Below, in pieces: positions 28,160-36,444 of a DNA stretch of 64,000 bases; position 1 is the stretch's first letter, and each line of letters starts with the position of its first letter. Both the position numbers and the translations under genes were made by a program. Origin of the DNA: Pectobacterium carotovorum (GTDB lineage: Bacteria; Pseudomonadota; Gammaproteobacteria; Enterobacterales; Enterobacteriaceae); assembly GCF_033898505.1 (NCBI RefSeq), contig NZ_JAXAFK010000001.1:1674001-1738000 (forward strand), in the 5' to 3' direction. The notes under the pieces are model-generated. The model was not told the DNA's origin. It saw nothing but the letters and a program-made list of their open reading frames with translations, and searched no databases.

Positions 28160-28480
28160 TCAGCATGAAGAAGAAACGGATGTAGCCAGACACAGGCGAA
28201 CGTCATCACGCAGGCATTGCCATGCGGTATGAATCGTTTCTGCGGCCCAGGCTGGCATGTGTGGAGACAATCGATAATGAATCCATTTCCCTTCTCGGCG
28301 ATCAAGAACTAAACCTGACTCACGCAATATCGCCATATGACGGGAAATTTTAGGTTGAGACTCCGTGATGGCCGCGCAGATATCACAGACGCACAATTCT
28401 CCCGCTTCTCTGAGCAGCAGGATGATGGATAGCCGAGTTTCATCAGAAAGGATTTTGAAGAGTTGTACGGGCTGTAGCAT
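28160..28480 (-). CDS. arsR: Arsenic-responsive ArsR/SmtB repressor
   Basis: A 106-residue winged-helix repressor. The metalloid-binding ELCVCDIC motif and recognition helix [16 protein letters not shown] are both present, with a [15 protein letters not shown] tail as in E. coli ArsR. A GTG 6 codons upstream is possible, but the ATG at 28480 fits the family. The perfect palindrome 22 bp upstream is its probable operator, giving arsenite-inducible control of arsRBC. Confidence 0.94.
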   Translation of the reverse strand: MLQPVQLFKILSDETRLSIILLLREAGELCVCDICAAITESQPKISRHMAILRESGLVLDRREGKWIHYRLSPHMPAWAAETIHTAWQCLRDDVRLCLATSVSSSC

Positions 28481-28501
28481 TTTGGGTTCTCTATACACTC
28501 A

Positions 28502-28533
28502 GTTAACACATATGATAAATCATATGTGTTAAC
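28502..28533. promoter_or_regulatory. ArsR operator
   Basis: Two perfect 14-bp arms (GTTAACACATATGA and its complement) flank TAAA just upstream of arsR. ArsR/SmtB proteins bind such AT-rich 12-2-12-like inverted repeats. Confidence 0.8.
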
Positions 28534-28584
28534 TTTAAAACCGCTCAATACAAAATACGATCAGATAAGGCAAAGCAAGAATGA

Positions 28585-28625
28585 CGCAGTGATTTGACAA
28601 TAGTGGAGCCACTGCGTCCTTACAT
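28585..28625. terminator. Hairpin after the small membrane-protein gene
   Basis: GACGCAGTG (28585-28593) and CACTGCGTC (28612-28620) form a 9-bp stem with an 18-nt loop just beyond the stop of the minus-strand gene at 28628. The T-run is poor. Confidence 0.55.
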
Positions 28626-28627
28626 GA

Positions 28628-29077
28628 TTACTCAAGCGATAATCGTTCAGCATACGGACTGCTATAAACCTGAACCATCACGCTCTTATCGGTATCAAAC
28701 GTCGCCACCGTCACAACGTCATGAGTGCCAGCCGTTCGCCAGCATTCAGCCTCAACATCGCAACGATCCTGCTTCTCATAACCCATCGACGTCAAATAGG
28801 TGTGAACTTTGCCAGTATCGTCAGTGCCATAGAAGTTCACCGTCCATACTTTAGCTTCCGGGCCCGTTACGTTCGAAAAATTGAAGTCATAGCGAGCGGT
28901 AATGCGCGGCATGCTTTTCAAAATATCCGGGGTATAGAACGCGTATTCTCTTTTATCGTGCTCGGTATAGTGCACGCTGCTGGCGAAATCCATTTTGATA
29001 TACGGCCATATCGTACCGATCACAGCAGCAACACCGATGATGCCGATCGCAGCAAAAAACTTCAGCGATTTACTCAT
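28628..29077 (-). CDS. Membrane-anchored protein of unknown function
   Basis: I do not recognise this 149-residue protein. Residues 5-24 (LKFFAAIGIIGVAAVIGTIW) are a membrane anchor or uncleaved signal. The rest would face the periplasm, with two closely spaced cysteines in RCDVEAECWRT that could form a disulfide. An AAGGATGAGT-type ribosome region precedes the ATG. It lies alone between arsR and the next secreted protein. Confidence 0.7.
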   Translation of the reverse strand: MSKSLKFFAAIGIIGVAAVIGTIWPYIKMDFASSVHYTEHDKREYAFYTPDILKSMPRITARYDFNFSNVTGPEAKVWTVNFYGTDDTGKVHTYLTSMGYEKQDRCDVEAECWRTAGTHDVVTVATFDTDKSVMVQVYSSPYAERLSLE

Positions 29078-29404
29078 CCTTAAGTTTCCTTTTTTTACTG
29101 AAGATAAACATCAAATTCATCTTCCTAAGGCTGTATATTAAACGACTTAAGCAAGCATTACATTTAATACAGCATCAGCTTATTGAGAATAAACGACCAC
29201 AAATACGCCTTAGGAAATTATAAACAACCAACATTCGCCAAGTTATATTGGTGGGAATTAATTGATAGGTTAAAACGTTGACATTATTTCAAACTTTATG
29301 GTTTAAGATGGCCGTCGTTTTTCATGGATTGGTTTACTGATTATTATATACATGACAAAGCTGTATTAATTTATCAATAAATAATTTTTTCAGGAGATTT
29401 ACTC
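29078..29404. other. AT-rich divergent intergenic region
   Basis: 327 bp, strongly AT-rich, carrying the promoters of the two divergent unknown genes. No palindrome or extra gene stands out. Confidence 0.35.
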
Positions 29405-29800
29405 ATGCGCAAGACATCCATCAGCATGTTCATGCTGGCTCTTTTTTCCTTCGCCGCAGACGCAGCAACGAGCATAACTATCGATCCTCAGAGGAATTGT
29501 GTGAGTGCAGCGATAACGGATACCCTAGCTGGCACGCCAGTAAAATTCACGTTAGAACAAGGAAGGTATGTTTTTTCTCTCGTTTCTAACAGCATGAATT
29601 GTGATGGCACGCCTAATAAGTGCATTATCGATAGTGTTCTGTTACAAGGTGGATTTAAAACCACGCGATGGGGAGGCGTCGTCACCAGCACGCCAACGGT
29701 TGTAGATACCACGGGGTTGCCGTTTATCGCCTATGTCAGTGATGATAATTGCCATGATAATATCGGCAAGGCAACATTGTTAATAGAAAAAGCAGAATAA
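29405..29800 (+). CDS. Small secreted cysteine-containing protein, unknown
   Basis: A 131-residue protein with a Sec signal peptide (MRKTSISMFMLALFSFAADA, cleaved after ADA). The mature part of about 110 residues is beta-rich, with four cysteines (RNCVS, MNCDG, NKCII, DNCHD), enough for two disulfides. A CAGGAG ribosome site lies 9 nt before the ATG. I do not recognise a family. The AT-rich flanks suggest acquisition by transfer. Confidence 0.7.
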   Translation: MRKTSISMFMLALFSFAADAATSITIDPQRNCVSAAITDTLAGTPVKFTLEQGRYVFSLVSNSMNCDGTPNKCIIDSVLLQGGFKTTRWGGVVTSTPTVVDTTGLPFIAYVSDDNCHDNIGKATLLIEKAE

Positions 29801-29937
29801 TTCACTTCCAGTTAACTTAGTTTTTGATTTTGGATTTAATTTTATATTCTGAATAATTCAAAAATCTGGACGACACGTTAACGTTCCGAATAACAAAAAC
29901 AGTTAGCTCACTAGCAATCCCTCTGCTAAATAAAATC

Positions 29938-29986
29938 AGGCTGCGTTTCCTCATTATGTAATATTGAGAATATGTAGACGCAGCCT
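29938..29986. terminator. Long stem-loop between convergent genes
   Basis: AGGCTGCGT (29938-29946) and ACGCAGCCT (29978-29986) form a 9-bp stem enclosing 31 nt with a further weak inner pairing. It sits between the secreted-protein gene and urtE. Confidence 0.55.
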
Positions 29987-30023
29987 ATTCATTATTCCAG
30001 ACAGAAATAATAAGCAACTCACA

Positions 30024-30722
30024 TTAAATCGCGACCAGCCCCCGCACGCCGTCCTGTTCCATCGTTTCACCTCGTCCGCGCTGTATAATTTCCCCGCGTG
30101 ACATCACCAGATAGCTGTCGGCCAGTTCGGCGGCGAAGTCGTAAAACTGTTCGACCAGCAGAATCGCCATGTCGCCACGCTGCGCCAGTTGGCGAATCAC
30201 CGCGCCAATCTCTTTAATCACCGACGGCTGTATGCCTTCGGTCGGCTCATCCAGAATCAGTAACTGTGGTTTACAGGCCAGTGCCCGCCCAATCGCCAGT
30301 TGCTGCTGTTGTCCGCCGGACAAATCGCCGCCGCGCCGCTGTTTCATTTCATCCAGTACCGGGAAAAGCTGGTAGATCTCATCCGGCACCTGCCGCGCCT
30401 GTTTACCCGGAAAGCGCGACAGCCCCATCAGCAGATTCTCTTCTACCGTCAGACGAGGAAAAATCTCCCGCCCTTGCGGCACGTAGGAAATGCCAGATTG
30501 CACGCGCTGATAGGGTTTTCGCGTATTGATCGCTTCCCCCTGCCAGCGAATCGTACCGGATTTCGCCGGAATCAGGCCCATCAGGCATTTCAGCAGCGTG
30601 GTTTTCCCCACGCCGTTGCGCCCTAACAGGCAGGTTATCTCACCCGGTGTCACCTCGAACGACAGGCCGCGCAGGATGTGGCTGCCGCCGTAATATTGAT
30701 TCAGTTCTGAAATCTCTAACAT
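30024..30722 (-). CDS. urtE: Urea ABC transporter ATP-binding protein
   Basis: A 232-residue LivF-type ATPase: MLEISELNQYYGGSHILRGL start, Walker A GRNGVGKTT, signature LSGGQQQQLAIGRAL and Walker B LLILDEPTEGIQPS. The YYGGSHILRG N-terminus is typical of UrtE rather than LivF. The start at 30722 lies directly beyond the urtD stop, suggesting translational coupling. An earlier ATG at 30746 lies within urtD. Last gene of the urt operon. Confidence 0.92.
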   Translation of the reverse strand: MLEISELNQYYGGSHILRGLSFEVTPGEITCLLGRNGVGKTTLLKCLMGLIPAKSGTIRWQGEAINTRKPYQRVQSGISYVPQGREIFPRLTVEENLLMGLSRFPGKQARQVPDEIYQLFPVLDEMKQRRGGDLSGGQQQQLAIGRALACKPQLLILDEPTEGIQPSVIKEIGAVIRQLAQRGDMAILLVEQFYDFAAELADSYLVMSRGEIIQRGRGETMEQDGVRGLVAI

Positions 30723-30723
30723 G

Positions 30724-31581
30724 TTAGCGCCCCAGATAAACGTCAATCACCTGCTCATTCGCCTGCACGTCACGCAGCGATCCTTCTGCCAGCACCTGCC
30801 CCTGATGCAGCACGGTAACGCGATCGGCAATGCTCTCGACAAAGCCCATATCGTGCTCCACCACCATCAGCGAGTGTTTGCCTGCCAAACTACGGAACAG
30901 TTCGGCAGTATAGACCGTTTCTGCGTCCGTCATCCCCGCCGCAGGTTCATCGAGCAGCAACAGATGCGGCTCTTGTACCAGCAGCATGCCGATCTCCAGA
31001 AACTGCTTTTGCCCGTGCGACAGCAGCCCTGCGGGTCGCTGCCGTTCATGACCGAGTCGCAACAGCGCCAGCGTCTCGTCAATCCGGTCACGCTGCTCGC
31101 TGTTTAGTTTGGCACGCAGACTCGCCCACACCGACTTGTCGGTTTTCAGCGCAATATCGAGGTTTTCAAATACCGTCAGCGCTTCAAACACGGTCGGTTT
31201 CTGGAATTTCCGCCCAATTCCCGCGCGGGCTATTTCTACCGGCGATAGCGTCGTCAGGTCAGTGTACTGATCGTAAAACGCTTTGCCGTTATCCGGTCGC
31301 GTTTTACCAGTGATGACATCCATCAGCGTCGTTTTTCCCGCACCGTTGGGGCCGATGATGCAACGCAGCTCTCCCACGCCAATCTGCAACGACAGATCGG
31401 TGAGCGCCCGGAAACCGTCAAAGCTCACGTTAATCTTGTCGAGTTGCAGCACCGGATCGGTCTGGTGCCGATGGCGATCCGACGGGTGCGGCTGTGCAAA
31501 CATCGGTTGTGTAAACATCGGCTGAGCGGCAACCGTATGCGCAGGCTCAGAGACAGATGGCACAGATAAAGGCTCAGTCAT
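30724..31581 (-). CDS. urtD: Urea ABC transporter ATP-binding protein
   Basis: A 285-residue LivG-type ATPase with Walker A GPNGAGKTT, signature LLSHGQKQFLEIGMLL and Walker B LLLLDEPAAGMTDAE. The LSHGQKQ form is characteristic of UrtD. The first 40 residues are an unusual extension with repeats (QPMFTQPMFAQP). Its start overlaps the urtC stop by 8 bp. Confidence 0.92.
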   Translation of the reverse strand: MTEPLSVPSVSEPAHTVAAQPMFTQPMFAQPHPSDRHRHQTDPVLQLDKINVSFDGFRALTDLSLQIGVGELRCIIGPNGAGKTTLMDVITGKTRPDNGKAFYDQYTDLTTLSPVEIARAGIGRKFQKPTVFEALTVFENLDIALKTDKSVWASLRAKLNSEQRDRIDETLALLRLGHERQRPAGLLSHGQKQFLEIGMLLVQEPHLLLLDEPAAGMTDAETVYTAELFRSLAGKHSLMVVEHDMGFVESIADRVTVLHQGQVLAEGSLRDVQANEQVIDVYLGR

Positions 31582-32662
31582 GTTTTTTCCTCGTCAGCAA
31601 TCCAATCACGCCACGCGGCAAAAACAGCGTGACGAGAATAAACATCAGCCCCAAAAAGAACAGCCAGTATTCAGGGAAGGCCACGGTAAACCAGCTTTTC
31701 GCCCCGTTGACGATACCCGCACCGAGCAGCGGCCCGATCAGCGTTCCACGCCCACCCAGCGCGACCCAAATGGCGGCTTCGATAGAGTTGGTCGGCGACA
31801 TTTCGCCAGGATTGATAATACCGACCTGCGGCACATAGAGTGCGCCCGCTAGCCCGCACAGCACGGCGGAAAGTGTCCAGACAAACAGCTTGAAGCCTTT
31901 CGGATCGTAGCCGCAAAACATCAAACGGTTTTCTGCGTCACGTACCGCTGTGAGTACGCGGCCAAATTTACTGCGCGCCAGCGCAAACCCCACCAGCAGG
32001 CTGGCCATTAACAACACCACGGTAGCGACAAACAGCCCGATGCGCGTCCCCGTCGCCGTAATAGGGAAACCGAGCAGCGTGGTAAAACCAGTAAACCCGT
32101 TATTGCCGCCAAAGCCGGTTTCGTTACGGAAGAACAGCAGCATGCCCGCGTAGGTCAGCGCCTGCGTCATGATCGAGAAATACACGCCTTTAATTTTGGA
32201 ACGGAACGCGAACCAGCCGAACACAAATGCCAGCACGCCCGGCACCAGCACAATCAGGCACAGTGCCCAGGCAAAATACTGGGTTCCCGCCCAGAACCAC
32301 GGCAGTTCCGTCCACGACAGAAATGACATAAACGCAGGCATTCCTTCACCAGCGGCCTGCCGCATCAGGTACATGCCCATCGCGTAGCCACCCAGCGCGA
32401 AAAACAGGCCGTGACCGAGCGACAGCAGCCCGGCGTAGCCCCACACCAGATCCAGCGCGACAGCAACAATCGCATAGCACAGAATTTTGCCGATCAGCGT
32501 CAGCGTATAGGTCGAGATCGCTAGCGGATTTTCTGCGGGTAACAGTGCGAGAAACGGCAGGATCAGCAAAGTCAGGAAAGCGATCGAACCGAGGCCAAAC
32601 ATCAGTCGCGGCGCGCGCTGCGTCATGGTTATCGTCATGGGTTGCGTAATAGGTTGCGTCAT
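31574..32662 (-). CDS. urtC: Urea ABC transporter permease
   Basis: A 362-residue LivM-type permease with about ten membrane helices, including LLSLGHGLFFALGGYAMGMYL and AIWVALGGRGTLIGPLLGAG. It pairs with UrtB to form the urea channel. Its N-terminus contains a short TQP repeat (MTQPITQPMTIT). Start and stop overlap both neighbours. Confidence 0.92.
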   Translation of the reverse strand: MTQPITQPMTITMTQRAPRLMFGLGSIAFLTLLILPFLALLPAENPLAISTYTLTLIGKILCYAIVAVALDLVWGYAGLLSLGHGLFFALGGYAMGMYLMRQAAGEGMPAFMSFLSWTELPWFWAGTQYFAWALCLIVLVPGVLAFVFGWFAFRSKIKGVYFSIMTQALTYAGMLLFFRNETGFGGNNGFTGFTTLLGFPITATGTRIGLFVATVVLLMASLLVGFALARSKFGRVLTAVRDAENRLMFCGYDPKGFKLFVWTLSAVLCGLAGALYVPQVGIINPGEMSPTNSIEAAIWVALGGRGTLIGPLLGAGIVNGAKSWFTVAFPEYWLFFLGLMFILVTLFLPRGVIGLLTRKKHD

Positions 32663-34236
32663 CAGTCAATCACCCGTCCTTTAAATGCAAAAAGCCCCTG
32701 TGGTCGCTTCTGAATAAACAGCACGATCAGGACCAGAATGACGATTTTGCCCAACACGGCACCGATCTGCGGCTCCAGCACTTTGTTGAGAATGCCGAGG
32801 CTGAAGGCGGCCACCACCGTTCCGGCAAGCTGCCCTACGCCACCCAGCACGACAACAAGGAATGAATCGATGATGTAACCCTGTCCCAGTTCCGGCCCGA
32901 CGTTGCCTAGCTGCGACAGCGCCACACCGCCCAGCCCGGCGATACCGGAGCCCAGCCCAAAGGCCAGCATATCGACGCGTCCCGTCGGCACGCCGCAACA
33001 GTCCGCCATCGCCCGATTTTGCGTCACCGCCCGAACATTCATGCCGAGGCGAGTTTTATTGAGTAAGAGCCAGGTGAGCAGCAACACGCCGAGGACGAAT
33101 ACAATCACCGCGATGCGGTTATACGGCAGCACCAGATTCGGCAATACACGTAGCCCGCCGGACAGCCACGCGGGGTTCGCCACTTCCAGATTTTGCGTAC
33201 CGAACAGCATCCGCACCAGTTGAATCAGCATCAGGCTAATTCCCCAGGTTGCCAGCAGCGTTTCCAGCGGTCGGCCATACAGATGACGGATCACCGTACG
33301 TTCCAGCGCCATACCGACGCCAGCCGTAATGAAGAAGGCGACAGGCAACGCCAGCAGTGGATAGTACGCCAGCCAATCGGGGGCAAACTGCTGGCACAGC
33401 GACTGCACCAGCCAGGTCGCGTACGCGCCCAGCATCAGCATTTCACCGTGCGCCATGTTGATGACGCCCAACAGCCCATACGTGATCGCCAGCCCCAGCG
33501 CCGCCAGCAGCAAAATAGAACCGAGCGACAAGCCGGTAAACGCCTGCCCCAGCAGATCACCGACGATCAAGCTTTGCTTAATCTGATCCAGACTTTCCTG
33601 CGCCGCCGCCCGCACCCCGGTATCCGGCTCGTTTTGCGCCTGCGTCAAAGGTTGTAAGCGCGCCTGCATCTGCGGGTCGCCGGTCTGCCCTAAGCGTTTG
33701 ACCGCCTCCAGACGTACCAGCGGATTGGGATCGCTTAACTGCCGGGTCGCAATAGCGGTATTCAGCGCATCGTGCACCTGCGCATCTTTTTCTACCTCAA
33801 GGCGCTGCACCAACAGCGGCAATTGGTCCGCACTGCTCTCGCTTTGCAACTGCCGTACGGCATTCAGACGCGTTGCGGCATCGTCGCTAACGAGCTGATG
33901 CGAGGCCAGCGCGGTGGCAATTAGCACACGCAGGCGGTTATTCATAAACAGCTTTTTGGTCGCGCCAACCGGCTCTGCGTGTCCTTCCAGCGGCGTTAAC
34001 GTCCCCTGCACATCCATAAATGGCTGCTGGTTCTGATCGAGCACCACGGATTCATCGCGCAGTGCCTGTAATAGCGGCAAGCGTGCGGGATCAGGCCCCG
34101 CGGCCCATTGTTGCAACAGTTCAGCCTGCTGCGTGCGGTTGGCCGTGGCGAAATCGGCCGCGGGCCCAGCCTGTGCCAGCACAGGAAGCATCAGACACAG
34201 CGACAGCACAAACGTAGATAATCGACGATTCATCAT
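32662..34236 (-). CDS. urtB: Urea ABC transporter permease with N-terminal periplasmic HEAT-like domain
   Basis: The C-terminal 290 residues form a LivH-type permease (LLGVINMAHGEMLMLGAY, GLGSGIAGLGGVALSQ). Ahead of them is a signal-like segment (MNRRLSTFVLSLCLMLPVLAQA) and about 200 residues of helical repeats (NPLVRLEAVKRLGQTGDPQ resembles a HEAT unit), as usual for UrtB. The ATG at 34251 lacks a ribosome site; I prefer 34236, 7 nt after GGA. It overlaps urtC by one base. Confidence 0.9.
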   Translation of the reverse strand: MMNRRLSTFVLSLCLMLPVLAQAGPAADFATANRTQQAELLQQWAAGPDPARLPLLQALRDESVVLDQNQQPFMDVQGTLTPLEGHAEPVGATKKLFMNNRLRVLIATALASHQLVSDDAATRLNAVRQLQSESSADQLPLLVQRLEVEKDAQVHDALNTAIATRQLSDPNPLVRLEAVKRLGQTGDPQMQARLQPLTQAQNEPDTGVRAAAQESLDQIKQSLIVGDLLGQAFTGLSLGSILLLAALGLAITYGLLGVINMAHGEMLMLGAYATWLVQSLCQQFAPDWLAYYPLLALPVAFFITAGVGMALERTVIRHLYGRPLETLLATWGISLMLIQLVRMLFGTQNLEVANPAWLSGGLRVLPNLVLPYNRIAVIVFVLGVLLLTWLLLNKTRLGMNVRAVTQNRAMADCCGVPTGRVDMLAFGLGSGIAGLGGVALSQLGNVGPELGQGYIIDSFLVVVLGGVGQLAGTVVAAFSLGILNKVLEPQIGAVLGKIVILVLIVLFIQKRPQGLFAFKGRVID

Positions 34237-34269
34237 CGCAATGTCCGCCATATATAAGAGAGGAAATAT

Positions 34270-34293
34270 CCCCGTCCGGTATGCTGGACGGGG
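34270..34293 (-). other. urtA-urtB intergenic stem-loop
   Basis: CCCCGTCC and GGACGGGG form a perfect 8-bp stem around an 8-nt loop in the 71-bp gap after urtA. Such hairpins between binding-protein and permease genes often protect the upstream mRNA or partly stop transcription, raising the amount of binding protein. Confidence 0.65.
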
Positions 34294-34307
34294 TGTAGAG
34301 ACGATGT

Positions 34308-35576
34308 TTACTGTGCGGCTTTGATTGGATGATCGGGCTTCTTATCATTGCCGGCGATGTACGGGCTCCACGGCTGCGCGCGAACCGGTTTATCCGTTTG
34401 CCAGACCACGTTGAACTGGCCGTTTTCCTCAATTTCGCCAATCATCACCGGCTTGTGCAGATGGTGGTTGGTTTTGTCCATCGTCAGCGTAAAGCCATCC
34501 GGTGCGGCAAAGGTCTGGCCGGCCATCGCGGCGCGGACTTTATCCACGTCTGTGGTACCCGCTTTCTCTACCGCCTGCGCCCACATATGGATGCCCACAT
34601 AGGTGGCTTCCATCGGATCGTTAGTCACCACCGTGCCTGCGTTCGGCAGATTTTTTGCTTTGGCATAGGCTTTGTAGGCTTCGACAAAATCGGCATTGGT
34701 TGGATTATCGACCGATTCAAAGTAGTTCCACGCGGCTAAATGGCCGACCAGCGGCTTGGTGTCGATCCCGCGCAGTTCCTCTTCACCGACCGAGAACGCG
34801 ATAACCGGCACATCGGTCGCTTTGATTCCCTGATTCGCCAGCTCTTTATAGAACGGCACGTTGGAATCACCGTTGATGGTGGACACCACCGCGGTCTTGC
34901 CGCCCGTCGAGAACTTCTTGATGTTGGAAACAATGGTCTGGTAATCACTGTGGCCAAACGGCGTATAAACTTCCTCAATATCTTTGTCCTGCACGCCTTT
35001 CGAATGCAGGAACGCGCGCAGGATCTTGTTGGTGGTACGCGGATACACGTAGTCCGTACCCAGCAGGAAGAAGCGCTTAGCCGCCCCGCCGTCTTCGCTC
35101 ATCAGGTATTCCACCGCCGGGATCGCCTGCTGATTCGGTGCCGCACCGGTGTAGAACACGTTCGGCGACATCTCTTCGCCTTCATACTGCACCGGATAGA
35201 ACAGCAGCCCGTTTAACTCTTCAAACACTGGCAGAACCGATTTACGCGATACCGATGTCCAGCACCCGAACACCACCGCTGCTTTGTCCTGCGTCAGCAG
35301 TTGGCGGGCTTTTTCGGCAAACAGCGGCCAGTTCGAGGCGGGGTCGACCACCACCGGTTCCAGTTTTTTACCCAACACGCCGCCTTTGGCGTTGATTTCA
35401 TCAATGGTCATCAGCGCCACATCCTTCAGCGGCGTTTCCGAAATCGCCATCGTGCCGGACAGCGAATGCATAATGCCGACTTTGATGGTGTCCGCTGCCT
35501 GCACGCTCCAGGTCAACCCCATGCCAACCACTGTCGCAGAAAGCGCAAAAACTTTTAGCAATGAACGTCTTTTCAT
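34308..35576 (-). CDS. urtA: Urea ABC transporter periplasmic binding protein
   Basis: A 422-residue Leu/amide-binding-type protein. The signal peptide MKRRSLLKVFALSATVVGMG carries a twin arginine, then SVQA cleavage. The body has IKVGIMHSLSGTMAISETPLKD (core HSLSGTMAISE), FGCWTSVSRKSVLPVFEE and GVHP-type family stretches. It captures urea for UrtBCDE. An AAGGG ribosome site precedes the ATG, which overlaps the GntR stop (ATGA). Confidence 0.93.
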   Translation of the reverse strand: MKRRSLLKVFALSATVVGMGLTWSVQAADTIKVGIMHSLSGTMAISETPLKDVALMTIDEINAKGGVLGKKLEPVVVDPASNWPLFAEKARQLLTQDKAAVVFGCWTSVSRKSVLPVFEELNGLLFYPVQYEGEEMSPNVFYTGAAPNQQAIPAVEYLMSEDGGAAKRFFLLGTDYVYPRTTNKILRAFLHSKGVQDKDIEEVYTPFGHSDYQTIVSNIKKFSTGGKTAVVSTINGDSNVPFYKELANQGIKATDVPVIAFSVGEEELRGIDTKPLVGHLAAWNYFESVDNPTNADFVEAYKAYAKAKNLPNAGTVVTNDPMEATYVGIHMWAQAVEKAGTTDVDKVRAAMAGQTFAAPDGFTLTMDKTNHHLHKPVMIGEIEENGQFNVVWQTDKPVRAQPWSPYIAGNDKKPDHPIKAAQ

Positions 35577-36361
35577 TTATTAGCCCTTAAGTCGTGTTGA
35601 GTGAGAATGGAATCGTGTGAGGCGTCAGGTGAAACCACTTCCGTTGAAACAGATTGCGTTGAAACCGATTGAGGTCGCGCCTGCTGTAGCATGTGTAAGG
35701 TGATCTTCCTGACTTCGGCCTTACTGACGGCAATGTGGTCGGTCAGAATGCGCTGCGCCTCCTCGGTATGCTGTTGCAATATCGCCAGTAAAATACGGGC
35801 GTGTTCTTTATAGGTCGCGTCGATACGATCCTCGCGGGTAAAATCGAGACGCCGAATAATGCGAATTTTCTCCGTCAGTTCGCCGTGAACCCGCGCCATT
35901 TCGCTATTGCCTGCCGCTGTCACCAGCCCCCGATGGAACCCTTCGTCGTAACGGGAAACAATCTTGCCGTCATCCAGTCGTGGTTCTTCAATCCAGAAGC
36001 GTTTTAGATCCGCCAATAGCTCGGCACAGCGCCCCGGCGGCATTCCGCACAGTCGCCGAATGGCTTCACGCTCCAGCACGATGCGAAAGTCATACAGCTC
36101 TTCGAAATAGGCGAAGTCAAACGGACGAACCTGCCAGCCGCTGCGGAAATAGACTTCGACATAGCCTTCCCGCTCCAGCCAGAACAGCGCCTGACGCACC
36201 GGCGTACGGCTGACCGACATCCGCTCGGCAATTTCATTTTCACTAAAGCGGTCGCCCGGCATCAGGCGGAAGTCAAAAATGTCGTTTTTCAGTGCTTGAT
36301 ACACCCGCTCCGCCAGCGCTTCCGGGCGATCTTTACTGCTCTTTTGTGTCCCTGCTCGCAT
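35573..36361 (-). CDS. GntR-family regulator (FadR/VanR group) in the urea operon
   Basis: The 262-residue product has an N-terminal winged helix (FSENEIAERMSVSRTPVRQALFWLEREGYV, core SVSRTPVRQALFWLE) and a C-terminal all-helical FCD-type effector domain from about residue 95. A GAAGAAAA ribosome site precedes the ATG. It sits between urea carboxylase and urtA and is translationally coupled to urtA, so it almost certainly controls urea use. GTATAC palindromes before the first gene of the block are candidate targets. Confidence 0.88.
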   Translation of the reverse strand: MRAGTQKSSKDRPEALAERVYQALKNDIFDFRLMPGDRFSENEIAERMSVSRTPVRQALFWLEREGYVEVYFRSGWQVRPFDFAYFEELYDFRIVLEREAIRRLCGMPPGRCAELLADLKRFWIEEPRLDDGKIVSRYDEGFHRGLVTAAGNSEMARVHGELTEKIRIIRRLDFTREDRIDATYKEHARILLAILQQHTEEAQRILTDHIAVSKAEVRKITLHMLQQARPQSVSTQSVSTEVVSPDASHDSILTQHDLRANK

Positions 36362-36444
36362 CGTTTTCTTCGCCTCGCCGTTTGTTACCGTTCGTCCGTT
36401 TATTCAGGGCATGCTTATTTCAGCCAGCCTTTTTTTCCCAGTGC

